Below, piece after piece: positions 9,394-18,421 of a stretch of DNA of 64,000 nt. Origin of the DNA: Blastocatellia bacterium (GTDB taxonomy: Bacteria > Acidobacteriota > Blastocatellia > RBC074); the NCBI GenBank assembly GCA_016789725.1, contig JAEUQN010000012.1, positions 1-64,000 of the forward strand, written 5' to 3'. Both the position numbers and the translations under genes were made by a program. Each line of letters begins with the position of its first letter. The stretch's first letter is position 1. The notes under the pieces are model-generated. The model made no database searches, was not told where the DNA came from, and saw only the letters and a list, made by a program, of their open reading frames with translations.

Positions 9394-12300
9394 ATGCCTG
9401 CACTTAGTCTGAAAAAGCTGATTATTTTTTGCGTGCTCATCACCTTGACCGGCATAGCCCTTTTGATGGTTTTGCTCTTTAGTGATGAGATCGGCATTAC
9501 TCAAATCCTTTTGATCGCCTTGATTTTGCTGTGCTGGCCGATTGGATTTCTCCTCAATTACCTCCTCAAAAATCGTCAGGCGAAAGCGGATGGTGTGCCT
9601 GCGGAGGCCGCGCCCAAAACAAGTAAAGAGCTAACGCCCAGCCGTGATTATGAAGAGCTGTCGCGCAGTGCGGAAGAAGCCGCTCAGTTTTTGCGCAGCA
9701 GCAATTTGGGCAATCGGGAAGTGAGCGACGCGCTTTATGGCTTGCCGTGGTATGTGCTGGCCGGGCCACCGAGTAGTGGCAAGACCTCGCTCGCGCTGTC
9801 TGCCGGATTAAGCTTCAATGCCTTGTCGAGTCAGCGTCGTTCCGATCAAAACCTGGTGCGTGCGACGCGCGATTGCGAATGGCGTGTGTCTGACAATGGC
9901 GTGCTGATTGATACGGCTGGGCGGTATTTCACCGAAGGCCCCGACCGTGACGAATGGTTGGGCTTGATCGAAACACTCAAAAAAACGCGCAAGAATCGCG
10001 CGCTTGATGGATTTGTTCTTACGGTCAACGCCGCCAATGTTTTCAATGCCAAAGAAGCTGAAATCGAACAGCAGGCACAGGTGCTGCGCGCGCGGATAGA
10101 CGAAGTCATCAAAAGCACCGGCGTTCGCTTTCCGGTTTATTTGGTTTTCACCCACGCTGATGCCATTCCGGGCTTTTCCGAATTTTTTGCTGCGCTGCCG
10201 CCGAATGAACGCGCGCAAGTTTGGGGCGCGACAATTCCGCTGGAGCAGGCACAGAACGCGCACGCTTTGTTTGATGTGGAATTCGATTACTTGCTGGATT
10301 CGCTGATGAAGCGCCGCTTGTTGCAACTGGGCAGCGCGACGACGCCAGCGCAACAATACGGCACCTTCAGCTTCCCGCTGCGATTTGCCGACACCCGGCG
10401 CAAATTGGGATTGTTCACGCTGGCGCTGTTTCGCCCGAATCCGTTCAGTGAATTGCCGCTGCTGCGCGGCTTCTATTTCACCAGCAATCCACAAGGCCAG
10501 GATGGCCGCATCAACAACACGGGCATTTACAGCGAAGATTTATTCAAGCAGGTCATCTTCCGCGATAAGGACATTGCCGCTTCGTTTCAATCACAGAAAG
10601 CCGCGCCGAACCAACTGGCAAAAGTGAAGCTGGCCATCGGGACGCTCGCCGCCGCCTGCTTATTGTGGGTTGGCGGTTCGGTTGCGTCGTTTTTCAATAA
10701 TTACTCGCTGCTGTCTGAAGCACAGGATCACGCCAAACGCGTGCTGGATCATTACGAAGCCGGGCGCGGCAAGGACAAGGTCGAGACCACCGCCGTTGAA
10801 TTGGAAAACCTCGACAAGCTGCGCGTGACGCTGCAAAAGATTGACGACAACGACCGCAGCTTTTTCGGGTCACTCGCCTATCGCTTTGGCCTCTATTCCG
10901 GCGGCAAAGTTCGCACCCGAACGCGGCAGGTATACTTTGATTTTGTCTCGCAGCGGTTCCTGAACCCGGCGATCACGGCGCTCGAAAATGACCTGGCGAA
11001 TGTCACTCCGGCAGGCGAAGGCGACAAGCTTGAAGCGATGCAGGACGATTATTATTACAAGTTGCAAGCCTACCTAATGCCTGAAAAACAGGATCGCGTT
11101 GATCCCAAGTTTTTGGAAGAAAAGCTCAGTCAATATTGGAAAGAAAAACCATCGGATCGGGGCCGCATGGAATCGCTCGCGTTTTACTCCGAACAGGCGG
11201 CGTTGAGTGATGACGATGATGAAACGGTGCCGCGCCCTTTGGCCAAGCTTGAAGCCGTACAAAGCGCGCGCGGCAAGCTCAAGAGCTATTCGCCCACCAA
11301 ACGCGTTTACAACGAAGTGATGCGCAAGATCAATAAACTGGGGCTGGCGGTTGACCTTGCCAAAGTGTTGGAAGGGCAGGAGGGGACGGAATTGTTGGAG
11401 GAATCCGAACCGCACCCCGTGCCATATGCCTTCACCAAACAGGCGTATTACAAGCATGTCACCGGCGATGCGATGGCCTCGGTCAAAGAGGATTTGAGCG
11501 GCAAAGACGATTGGGTGATGGGCGAGAAATCCGCTGCGCAAGGCATCAACGTCGAGCAGTTGCGCGACCGCTATTCAACCGAGTACGCCGCACATTGGCA
11601 GAAGTTTCTGAACGGCATTCGCGTGCGCTCTTTCAAAGACAAGAATGCCGCGATTGATGCGCTCGGTACACTGGCGCAGGAAAACTCGCCGCTGAAAAAA
11701 GTTGTCGCTTACGTCGCCAGTGAAACCAAGCTTTCCGAACCGCCGCAAGATGGCGGCGCATTGGCCTGGCTCAAAGGTTTGTTAGCGAGCAAGGCCGGGA
11801 TTACCGATCCCAAGGTCGAAACATCGTTCGCGCCGCTGCACAAATTCGTGGCGGGTGATCAACCGCCGGTTTCACGTTACCTGAGCAAGCTCGCCGAAGT
11901 GCGCGAACAATTGCGTTCTGCGCCCGGCACGAGCTGGGACGAGTTAGCGAAAGTGCCGAATGAAAATAAGGCGTGGAATAAACCCGCAAATGAGGTGAAT
12001 GACCTTATCAAGCAAATGGATTTATCGCCGGGCAGCAAAGCCGCGAGCGAATTCCTGGCCCGCCCGCTCGCCAATATTGGCGCGGGTCAGAAGGCGGGCG
12101 AGGCGAAAAACCTCGAAGAAGCGTGGCGCAATTTAGTGCAAAGCGCCCGCAAGCTCGAAAGCCGCTATCCTTTCAGCAACAGTACGACAGATGTGCAATT
12201 GAATGAGTTCGTCCAATTCTTCAATCCCGCCGATGGCGAGGTCTCGAAACTCGTCAAAAACTTCCTGAGCGATAAAGTTGAAGGCGAGCCGGGACAATTG

Positions 12301-12768
12301 AAATCGAAGAACGCGGCGGAGTTTTCTGATGCTGCCGTGGCGTATTTGAATCAAGCGATCAAGCTGCAACAGGCATTTTTCCCCGGCGGACAACAACCAA
12401 AGGTCAACTATTCACTGTCGGTAAAACCACCACCGACCAAGAAAGTCGAAGTGAAAGCCGACGGCGTCACTGTCACGGCTGACGGCTCGGTTTCCAACGG
12501 CAGTTTGTCGTGGCCGCAGACGAGCGGTGAAAATGGCATCAAGGTAATGGTGTCGAGCAAAGATGCTGCCGTCGCCGTTGGACAAACTGCGGTGCCGGGA
12601 GCGACTGAAGCTGCGAATCATCCCGGTTTGTGGGGCGTGTTTCGGATGACAGCGGGGAATAAATATCAATTCACATGGGGCGATGTCAGCGCGACATTGC
12701 AACCGCCTGCGAATAATCCATTCGCGCTAAATTTCACCGCGCTGCGTGCGCCGGATAGTTTTAAGTAG
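9394..12768 (+). CDS. tssM: Type VI secretion membrane complex protein TssM (IcmF)
   Basis: A 1124-residue IcmF-type protein. Two N-terminal membrane segments (about 8-28 and 35-58) precede a cytoplasmic GTPase-like domain with Walker A GPPSSGKTS at about 124-132 and a DTAG motif (ID TAGRYF) near 172. A third membrane helix lies near 408-435. The large periplasmic part ends in an IcmF C-terminal domain (GLWGVFRM) and a beta-rich tail. In classical systems that tail binds the lipoprotein TssJ, yet no tssJ is visible in this locus. The start at 9394 has AGGAAA 8 nt upstream. A 184-bp gap separates it from tssL; I see no repeat or clear promoter there. Confidence 0.95.
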   Translation: MPALSLKKLIIFCVLITLTGIALLMVLLFSDEIGITQILLIALILLCWPIGFLLNYLLKNRQAKADGVPAEAAPKTSKELTPSRDYEELSRSAEEAAQFLRSSNLGNREVSDALYGLPWYVLAGPPSSGKTSLALSAGLSFNALSSQRRSDQNLVRATRDCEWRVSDNGVLIDTAGRYFTEGPDRDEWLGLIETLKKTRKNRALDGFVLTVNAANVFNAKEAEIEQQAQVLRARIDEVIKSTGVRFPVYLVFTHADAIPGFSEFFAALPPNERAQVWGATIPLEQAQNAHALFDVEFDYLLDSLMKRRLLQLGSATTPAQQYGTFSFPLRFADTRRKLGLFTLALFRPNPFSELPLLRGFYFTSNPQGQDGRINNTGIYSEDLFKQVIFRDKDIAASFQSQKAAPNQLAKVKLAIGTLAAACLLWVGGSVASFFNNYSLLSEAQDHAKRVLDHYEAGRGKDKVETTAVELENLDKLRVTLQKIDDNDRSFFGSLAYRFGLYSGGKVRTRTRQVYFDFVSQRFLNPAITALENDLANVTPAGEGDKLEAMQDDYYYKLQAYLMPEKQDRVDPKFLEEKLSQYWKEKPSDRGRMESLAFYSEQAALSDDDDETVPRPLAKLEAVQSARGKLKSYSPTKRVYNEVMRKINKLGLAVDLAKVLEGQEGTELLEESEPHPVPYAFTKQAYYKHVTGDAMASVKEDLSGKDDWVMGEKSAAQGINVEQLRDRYSTEYAAHWQKFLNGIRVRSFKDKNAAIDALGTLAQENSPLKKVVAYVASETKLSEPPQDGGALAWLKGLLASKAGITDPKVETSFAPLHKFVAGDQPPVSRYLSKLAEVREQLRSAPGTSWDELAKVPNENKAWNKPANEVNDLIKQMDLSPGSKAASEFLARPLANIGAGQKAGEAKNLEEAWRNLVQSARKLESRYPFSNSTTDVQLNEFVQFFNPADGEVSKLVKNFLSDKVEGEPGQLKSKNAAEFSDAAVAYLNQAIKLQQAFFPGGQQPKVNYSLSVKPPPTKKVEVKADGVTVTADGSVSNGSLSWPQTSGENGIKVMVSSKDAAVAVGQTAVPGATEAANHPGLWGVFRMTAGNKYQFTWGDVSATLQPPANNPFALNFTALRAPDSFK

Positions 12769-12776
12769 TGACGTGC

Positions 12777-12826
12777 AGAGTTCACGCTTCAGCGTGTAGA
12801 TTCAGGCAGGCTGAAGCGTGAATTCT
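12777..12826. repeat. Hairpin-forming inverted repeat between tssM and tagJ
   Basis: An arm beginning at 12777 with core TTCACGCTTCAGC (12781-12793) pairs with GCTGAAGCGTGAA (12810-12822); a few flanking bases pair with one mismatch. The loop is 16 nt. There is no T tract, so it is more likely a REP-like or mRNA-processing hairpin than an intrinsic terminator. Confidence 0.7.
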
Positions 12827-12912
12827 GAACCCAAATGAAAAATTATTTTTCACCGATGCCACTTTTGGACAAACAGCAACGCTTTTCCAAGTGAGAGCAA
12901 AAAGAGAACGAT

Positions 12913-13737
12913 ATGGCAACTGCAAAAGAACTTTTTCGATCTGGCGAACTCGCTGCGGCCATCACGCAGCTCATCAGCGAGGTCAAGGCACGACCGACCG
13001 ATACCTCCGCCCGCATCTTTCTCTTTGAACTGCTCTGCTTCGCGGGTGAATTGGATCGTGCCGAGCGGCAATTGGATGTGATTGCGACACAGGGCGCGCA
13101 AACCGAACTCGGAGTGCTGGCCTATCGCAATTGCCTCAAAGCCGAACGCGAACGTCGCAAGCTCTGGGCTGAAGGTGGCGAGCCGCATTTTATGGCGGAC
13201 CCGCCCGCGTATGTGGATTTGCATTTGGGTGCCATTCATCAGGCGCGTGAGGGGAAGTTCGCTGAAGCGCGGGCGCTGTTGGATCAAGCGGAAGAGCAAC
13301 GCCCCGCGATGCCGGGCAATGCGGATGGCGCGGAATTTTATGACCTGCGTGATGCCGATGATTTTGTCGCGCCAGTGTTGGAAGTGGCGATCAAAGATCA
13401 ATACGCGTGGATTCCGTTTGAGCAGGTACGGCGGCTGCAAATTGGCAAGCCCGAACAGTTGCGCGATTTGCTGTTCACGCCAGTGCGTATCGAATTGGTA
13501 GATGGCACGCAAGGTCAGTTCTTTATGCTCGCTTTGTACGCCAGCACGTATGAGGCCGCCAATGAGCAGGTCAAGCTGGGACGCGCCACCGAATGGTCGG
13601 CCTACAGCGATGATCTTGCAGGTGGCACGGGCGCACGCCTGTGGATGATTGGCGACGATGACAAACTAATCTTTGATGTTGAATCAGTCGAGTTGCACGC
13701 TGCGGCTGAGAGCGAAGAAAACGAAGTAGCAAACTAA
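12913..13737 (+). CDS. tagJ: TagJ/ImpE (SciE-type) T6SS accessory protein
   Basis: A 274-residue protein of the ImpE/SciE/TagJ family. The N-terminal half is helical and TPR-like (ELFRSGELAAAI, ELLCFAGELDRAE, ALLDQAEEQRP). The C-terminal half carries the family block ADDFVAP, WIPFEQ, LRDLLFTPVRIEL and WMIGDDD. TagJ binds the N-terminal part of the TssB sheath protein in systems that have it and may help ClpV-driven sheath recycling. It sits between tssM and tssA and overlaps neither. GAGAGCAAAAAGAGAA upstream of 12913 is a purine-rich ribosome-binding region. Confidence 0.9.
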   Translation: MATAKELFRSGELAAAITQLISEVKARPTDTSARIFLFELLCFAGELDRAERQLDVIATQGAQTELGVLAYRNCLKAERERRKLWAEGGEPHFMADPPAYVDLHLGAIHQAREGKFAEARALLDQAEEQRPAMPGNADGAEFYDLRDADDFVAPVLEVAIKDQYAWIPFEQVRRLQIGKPEQLRDLLFTPVRIELVDGTQGQFFMLALYASTYEAANEQVKLGRATEWSAYSDDLAGGTGARLWMIGDDDKLIFDVESVELHAAAESEENEVAN

Positions 13738-13748
13738 GCGGGGGATTG

Positions 13749-14912
13749 ATGTCTGACACCACTTCTGTGATTGACCTGGAAGCTTTATTAACGCCGATTG
13801 ATGGCGATAACCCATCGGGCGATTCGCTGCGCTACGAGGGGACCTACGATCAAATTAAGGAAGCGCGCCGCGAGGATGAGGTCCTGGCGCAGGGCGATTG
13901 GTCACGCGATTTGAAAGTTGCCGATTGGCCGCTGGTCATCAAGCTGGCAACCAATGCGCTGACATCGAAAACCAAAGATTTGCAGATTGCTGTCTGGTTA
14001 ACGGAAGGCATCGTCAAACACGACCGACATGACCGCTGGATTGCCTTGCGCGATGGCTTGAATTTGTTGCGCGGTTTGCACGAAAACTTTTGGGACACGA
14101 TTTATCCCGAAATTGATCCTGAGGATGATGATGGCCCGCTGGCCTCTCGTGCCAATGTGCTGGCCGCATTTGATGCGCGGTTGGCAGGCGTTATCAAAGA
14201 GTTGCCACTGACGGCGGGACAGAAATATTCGTTCCTGCAATATCTTGAATCCAAGCAATTCGATATTCCTGAAAACATCGAAGCTTTGGAGTATGACCAG
14301 CAGGAAAAATTCAAGGCGCTCAAGCAGCAGGCCGAGGCGGAGCGGAAAGTCACCGGCGACGATTGGCGAAAGGCCAAGGCCGCCACGAACCGCGATTTTA
14401 TCGAAGCGCGCTACGCCCTCATCAATGAATGCTGGGATGCTTTCAAATCGCTTGATGCTGAGATGGACGCCAAGTTCGCACGCGAAACGCCGGGCCTGGG
14501 CGAATTTAAAAAGTCATTGGATGAAATCCGCACGCTCGTAGATTTATTCGTCAAAGAGAAGCAAAAGGCCGAACCACGGGGCGATGAGGCGGGCGGCGAT
14601 GAAAGCGGTGAGAGTGGCGAAGGCGAATCGTTGACGACCAGTACGGGCAACAGTGGCGGCGGGTTTGCCGTTTCTCAAGGGGCAATTCGTTCGCGGCAGG
14701 AAGCCCTTAATCGGCTTTCGGAAATCGCCAACTTTTTCCGGCAAACTGAGCCGCACAGCCCTGTTTCGTATGCTGTCGAACGCGCTGTCAAATGGGGCAA
14801 TATGCCGCTGGAGGCCTGGTTGGCGGATGTGCTGAAAGATGGTACAGCGCTCGAATCCATGCGCGAAGTTTTAGGGTTCAATACCGGTAACAACAGTAGT
14901 GATAGCTATTGA
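13749..14912 (+). CDS. tssA: Type VI secretion assembly protein TssA (ImpA N-terminal domain)
   Basis: A 387-residue protein. The N-terminal ImpA domain (about 8-130) has PIDGDNPSGDSLRYEGTYD near the start, DW...VIKLATNALTSKTKDLQIAVWL and NFWDTIYPEID. A low-complexity acidic linker (about 285-305, GDEAGGDESGESGEGES) leads to a C-terminal block (about 318-385) with EPHSPVSYAVERAVKWGNMPL, typical of the TssA1 type. TssA caps the growing tube/sheath and recruits components to the baseplate. The ATG at 13749 is chosen over the TTG one codon earlier; GGGGA stands just before it. Confidence 0.93.
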   Translation: MSDTTSVIDLEALLTPIDGDNPSGDSLRYEGTYDQIKEARREDEVLAQGDWSRDLKVADWPLVIKLATNALTSKTKDLQIAVWLTEGIVKHDRHDRWIALRDGLNLLRGLHENFWDTIYPEIDPEDDDGPLASRANVLAAFDARLAGVIKELPLTAGQKYSFLQYLESKQFDIPENIEALEYDQQEKFKALKQQAEAERKVTGDDWRKAKAATNRDFIEARYALINECWDAFKSLDAEMDAKFARETPGLGEFKKSLDEIRTLVDLFVKEKQKAEPRGDEAGGDESGESGEGESLTTSTGNSGGGFAVSQGAIRSRQEALNRLSEIANFFRQTEPHSPVSYAVERAVKWGNMPLEAWLADVLKDGTALESMREVLGFNTGNNSSDSY

Positions 14913-14932
14913 GAAATAGTTTCTAAATCGTC

Positions 14933-14980
14933 GGTGCGCCTGCGCTTTTGCAGGCAGCCAAAGCGAGACGCGGACGCACC
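14933..14980. repeat. Inverted repeat between tssA and tssB
   Basis: GGTGCG at 14933-14938 pairs with CGCACC at 14975-14980, and within it CCTGC/GCAGG (14939-14943 and 14950-14954) form a smaller hairpin. It sits just upstream of the strong tssB ribosome-binding site and lacks a T tract. Confidence 0.5.
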
Positions 14981-15001
14981 CATTTTCCTAGGAGAATCGT
15001 T

Positions 15002-15514
15002 ATGGCAAAAAGAGAAAGTATCCAACAGAAAATCAGCCGGATTCGCCCTCCGCGAGTTCACATCAGTTATGAAGTTGAAACGGGCGGCGCAATCGAGATG
15101 AAAGAGCTTCCGTTTGTGATCGGTGTGCTGGGCGATTTTTCCGGCAAACCGGTTGACCCGCTGCCGCGTGTCCGCGACCGTAAGTTCGTCGAAATTGATC
15201 GGGACAATTTTGATGGCGTCCTGGCCGGAATGAAACCGCGCTTGCAAATGGGCGTCGAGAACAAACTCAACGACAATGGCGGCAAACTCGCCGTTGAATT
15301 GAACTTCCGCAGCATGGAAGATTTCGAGCCAGATCAGGTTGTGCAACAAGTTGAACCGTTGCGTCGTTTGGTTGAGGCCCGCCGCAATCTTTCCGATCTG
15401 TTAGCCAAAATGGATGGCAACGACAAACTCGGCGAATTGCTGGAAGACGTGCTGAACAATGCTGACGCGCAGAAACAGCTTGGCGATGCGTTGGGTGTCA
15501 AGAAGGAAGACTAA
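15002..15514 (+). CDS. tssB: Type VI secretion sheath small subunit TssB (VipA)
   Basis: A 170-residue protein with the TssB hallmarks: an N-terminal MAKRESIQQKISRIRPPRV start, VIGVLGDFSG near residue 40, FVEIDRDNFD near 62, and the closing helix LRRLVEARRNLSDLLAKMDG. TssB and TssC form the contractile sheath around the Hcp tube. The ATG at 15002 follows AGGAGAATCGTT, so a longer frame starting at 14948 is rejected. tssC follows after 53 bp. Confidence 0.96.
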   Translation: MAKRESIQQKISRIRPPRVHISYEVETGGAIEMKELPFVIGVLGDFSGKPVDPLPRVRDRKFVEIDRDNFDGVLAGMKPRLQMGVENKLNDNGGKLAVELNFRSMEDFEPDQVVQQVEPLRRLVEARRNLSDLLAKMDGNDKLGELLEDVLNNADAQKQLGDALGVKKED

Positions 15515-15567
15515 CCTGAAACCGTGAACAGTTAACAGGGAATCGTTAACAGTCAAAAGGAGAATCC

Positions 15568-17049
15568 ATGAGCGAGCAAGTAGAAAGACAAGCCCAAACC
15601 GTCACCCAGGAAGCCGAAGGCGATTTGCTTGGACAAATCCTGGACAAGGGAATGCGGGCCAAAAATGAAACCCAGACCGCACGCGCGAAAGACATCATTG
15701 CTGAATTTGTGGGGCAGGTGATGGAAGGCCAAATGGTGATGTCCAAAGATATGGAAACCACCATCAATGCACGCATCGCGGCGATTGATAAAGTGATTTC
15801 TGCGCAACTCAATGAAATCATGCACCACGAAGAATTTCAGAAACTCGAAGGTTCGTGGCGCGGACTCCATCACCTCGTCTTTGAGAGCGAAACCGGCACC
15901 GGACTCAAGATCAAGGTGATGAACGTCAACAAAAAAGAATTACTGAAAGACCTGGAAAAAGCGCCGGAGTTTGATCAATCCGCGCTCTTCAAGAAAGTGT
16001 ATGAAGAGGAATTCGGCACCTTCGGCGGCGCGCCGTTTGGGGCCTTGATTGGCGATTATGAATTCGGCAACCACCCGCAGGACATGATGTTGCTCGAAAA
16101 GATTTCGCAAGTCGCAGCGGCGGCGCACGCGCCCTTTGTCTCGGCGGCGGGCGCGGGGCTGTTTGGTTGGGACGATTTCGCGCAGCTTTCCGAAGTGCGT
16201 GATCTGGCGAAAATCTTCGATCAGGTGGAATACGCGAAATGGCGTTCATTCCGCGAATCAGAAGACTCGCGCTATGTGGGTTTGACGTTGCCGCACACGC
16301 TGATGCGGTTGCCGTATGGCAGCGCCACGGTTCCCACTGAAAGTTTCAATTTTGAAGAAGATGTGGACGGCACGGATCACAAGAAATATTTGTGGGGCAA
16401 TGCGGCGTATTCGTTTGGCACGCGCCTGACCGAAGCGTTTGCGATGTACAACTGGTGCGTAGCGATTCGCGGCGTCGAAGGCGGCGGCCTGGTGCAGGGC
16501 TTACCGACGCATACCTTTGCCACTGACGAAGGCGAAGTCGCGCTGAAATGCCCGACCGAAATCGCCATCACAGATCGGCGTGAAAAAGAATTTTCCGACC
16601 TCGGTTTCATTCCGCTCGTGCATTGCAAAGGCACCGATTATGCGGCGTTCTTCGGCGCACAATCGGCCAACAAAGCGGCAAAATATGATACCGAAGCGGC
16701 CAATGCCAACGCGCGGCTTTCGACCCAACTGCAATACATCTTTGCGGTGTCGCGGTTTGCGCATTATCTGAAATCCATGATGCGCGACAAGATCGGCAGT
16801 TTCATGTCGCGCACCGAATGCGAAACCTTCCTGAATCGGTGGATTCGCAATTACGTCACCGAAGACGACACGGCTTCGCAAGCCACCAAAGCCCAATTCC
16901 CCTTGCGGGAAGCGCGCGTAGATGTCGTCGAAGTGCCGGGTAAACCGGGCGTTTACAAAGCCGTCGCTTTCCTGCGACCGCATTTCCAACTGGACGAATT
17001 GTCCGTCTCGTTGCGCCTGGTTGCGGAACTCCCCAAATCTGCCAAGTAA
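15568..17049 (+). CDS. tssC: Type VI secretion sheath large subunit TssC (VipB)
   Basis: A 493-residue protein of standard TssC length. Recognisable blocks are LEGSWRGLHHLV (about residue 93), FGALIGDYEF (about 155), SAAGAGLFGWDDF (about 190), YVGLTLPHTLMRLPYG (about 232), and the C-terminal LRPHFQLDELSVSLRLVAELP, which packs with TssB. AAAGGAG at 15557-15563 gives a clear ribosome-binding site. The short gap before it contains two GTTAACAG words (15526-15557), resembling the simple-word repeats seen elsewhere in the window. Confidence 0.96.
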   Translation: MSEQVERQAQTVTQEAEGDLLGQILDKGMRAKNETQTARAKDIIAEFVGQVMEGQMVMSKDMETTINARIAAIDKVISAQLNEIMHHEEFQKLEGSWRGLHHLVFESETGTGLKIKVMNVNKKELLKDLEKAPEFDQSALFKKVYEEEFGTFGGAPFGALIGDYEFGNHPQDMMLLEKISQVAAAAHAPFVSAAGAGLFGWDDFAQLSEVRDLAKIFDQVEYAKWRSFRESEDSRYVGLTLPHTLMRLPYGSATVPTESFNFEEDVDGTDHKKYLWGNAAYSFGTRLTEAFAMYNWCVAIRGVEGGGLVQGLPTHTFATDEGEVALKCPTEIAITDRREKEFSDLGFIPLVHCKGTDYAAFFGAQSANKAAKYDTEAANANARLSTQLQYIFAVSRFAHYLKSMMRDKIGSFMSRTECETFLNRWIRNYVTEDDTASQATKAQFPLREARVDVVEVPGKPGVYKAVAFLRPHFQLDELSVSLRLVAELPKSAK

Positions 17050-17207
17050 GCGCCTGGCAGAGAACTTTTATTACTCGCAGTGGGCTTGCGATGATTTCAA
17101 TTCGCTCACTGAACTTTGGTAGTCGCAAACAGAAAAACGCCGATGTCACAGCCAGTGTTGCAAGCTCTACCGTGTCCATCCGCGTTTGTCTGTCGTTCTT
17201 AACCTTT

Positions 17208-17215
17208 GAGGAGGT
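17208..17215 (+). promoter_or_regulatory. Strong Shine-Dalgarno of hcp
   Basis: GAGGAGGT at 17208-17215 is close to a perfect anti-16S complement, 9 nt before the hcp ATG at 17225. It is stronger than the sites of its neighbours and fits the high amount of Hcp needed to build tubes. Confidence 0.7.
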
Positions 17216-17224
17216 ACTTACATT

Positions 17225-17713
17225 ATGGCAGCAGTTGATTATTTTCTGAAGATTGAAGGGATCCCCGGCGAAAGTCAGGATCACAAACATAAAGACGAAA
17301 TCCAGATCGAATCCTGGTCCTGGGGCGAAACCCAAGTGGGCAGTCATAGTAGTGGTGGTGGTGGCGGCGCAGGCAAAGTTCAGATGCAGGACTTTCATTT
17401 CGTGATGAAAGTGAACAAAGCCAGCCCGAAGCTGTTGCTCGCTTGCGCCAATGGTGAACATATCAAGAGCGCCTCGTTGGTCTGCCGCAAAGCCGGAAAA
17501 GAACAGCAGGAATTTCTGAAATATAAGTTTTCGGACATCCTGATTTCTTCTTACCAGACCGGTGGATCAGGCGGCAGCGATGTGATTCCGATGGATCAGC
17601 TCTCGCTCAACTTCACCAAGATCGAAGTGGAATACTATACCCAGAAACCCGATGGCGGCGTCGTGTTGGGGGCGAAGGCCGGATATGATCTGAAGCAGAA
17701 TAAGGCCGTGTAA
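17225..17713 (+). CDS. hcp: Hcp tube protein (TssD)
   Basis: A 162-residue Hcp-family protein. It begins with DYFLKIEGIPGES, then the family block DEIQIESWSWGETQ, a Gly/Ser-rich loop (about residues 40-50, SHSSGGGGGAG), MQDFHFVMKVNKASPKLLLACANGEHI, and ends LSLNFTKIEVEYYTQKPDG. Hcp hexamers stack into the tube fired by the sheath and carry small effectors. A 175-bp gap precedes it, in which I see no repeat or clear promoter. A long inverted repeat follows it, suggesting that its mRNA is handled separately from the downstream genes. Confidence 0.95.
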   Translation: MAAVDYFLKIEGIPGESQDHKHKDEIQIESWSWGETQVGSHSSGGGGGAGKVQMQDFHFVMKVNKASPKLLLACANGEHIKSASLVCRKAGKEQQEFLKYKFSDILISSYQTGGSGGSDVIPMDQLSLNFTKIEVEYYTQKPDGGVVLGAKAGYDLKQNKAV

Positions 17714-17737
17714 TGTCTCTGGCAATCGCTATAAAAA

Positions 17738-17808
17738 GGCGTTGGTCGTTTGATTGTGCCGGATTGCTTCACTTTGCTGAAGCTCTGGCACAATCGAATG
17801 GCTACGCC
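17738..17808. repeat. Nested inverted repeat between hcp and tssE
   Basis: Outer arms GGCG (17738-17741) and CGCC (17805-17808), middle arms GATTGTGCC (17752-17760) and GGCACAATC (17787-17795), and inner arms GCTTCA (17766-17771) and TGAAGC (17778-17783) are nested about the same centre. The resulting RNA would be one long stable hairpin. It lacks a proper T tract and may protect the 3' end of hcp mRNA or attenuate read-through. Confidence 0.75.
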
Positions 17809-17896
17809 TCTTTGCATTGCAGGTGTGCTTGAGAAAGTGATCCTGATGGGAATTGATTTCAAGAATCCTGAGCGTTAAGTCTGCGAGCATCTTTTG

Positions 17897-18385
17897 ATGA
17901 GTAGATTCGATAACGAAATTCGCATTACTTCTTCGGTTCTTGATCGGCTCATTGACTACGAGCCGGAAGTGAAATCCGAAGCGCCTGCTTCGCGGCAAAA
18001 GAGCCTGCGCGATTTGAAAGCGGCGGTCAAACGCGATCTGGAATGGTTGCTCAATTCGCGGCAAGTGGTCGGCGGTGTGCCGGAGGAATTGAAAGAAACC
18101 AGTCATTCGCTGGCGGCGTTCGGGTTGCCGGATTTTACTGGTGTGAGTTTGAAAAATGTCGCCGAGCAAGCCTTTGTGCGCCGTACTATCGAACGCGCCA
18201 TTAGTTTATTTGAGCCGCGCCTGGAAGACGTCATGGTGATTTTGATTCCCGGCAATAACGGTGAACAGGTGATGCGCTTTCGCATTGATGCCCGGCTGAA
18301 AATTGAACCTGCACCGGAACCCGTGACGTTCGACACGCTCCTGCAATTGGACAACGGGCAATATGTGGTGAAAGAACAGCGGTGA
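17897..18385 (+). CDS. tssE: Type VI secretion baseplate subunit TssE (gp25-like)
   Basis: A 162-residue GpW/gp25-family protein. It contains the family elements SVLDRLIDYEP (about 12-22), LRDLKAAVKRDLEWLLNSR (about 37-55), SLAAFGLPDFTG (about 70-82), and IERAISLFEPRLEDVMVIL (about 98-118), ending with FDTLLQLDNGQYVV. TssE joins sheath and baseplate. The ATG at 17897 is used; a TTG immediately before it would add one residue. The methyltransferase gene follows after 36 bp, so the two are likely co-transcribed. Confidence 0.93.
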   Translation: MSRFDNEIRITSSVLDRLIDYEPEVKSEAPASRQKSLRDLKAAVKRDLEWLLNSRQVVGGVPEELKETSHSLAAFGLPDFTGVSLKNVAEQAFVRRTIERAISLFEPRLEDVMVILIPGNNGEQVMRFRIDARLKIEPAPEPVTFDTLLQLDNGQYVVKEQR

Positions 18386-18421
18386 TGACAACGGTGATGA
18401 TGACACACCGGAGTTGAAACT

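Noticed and set aside
17738-17808. Called as an intrinsic terminator after hcp
   Set aside because: The stem is strong but there is no T tract after it, so I list it as an inverted repeat.
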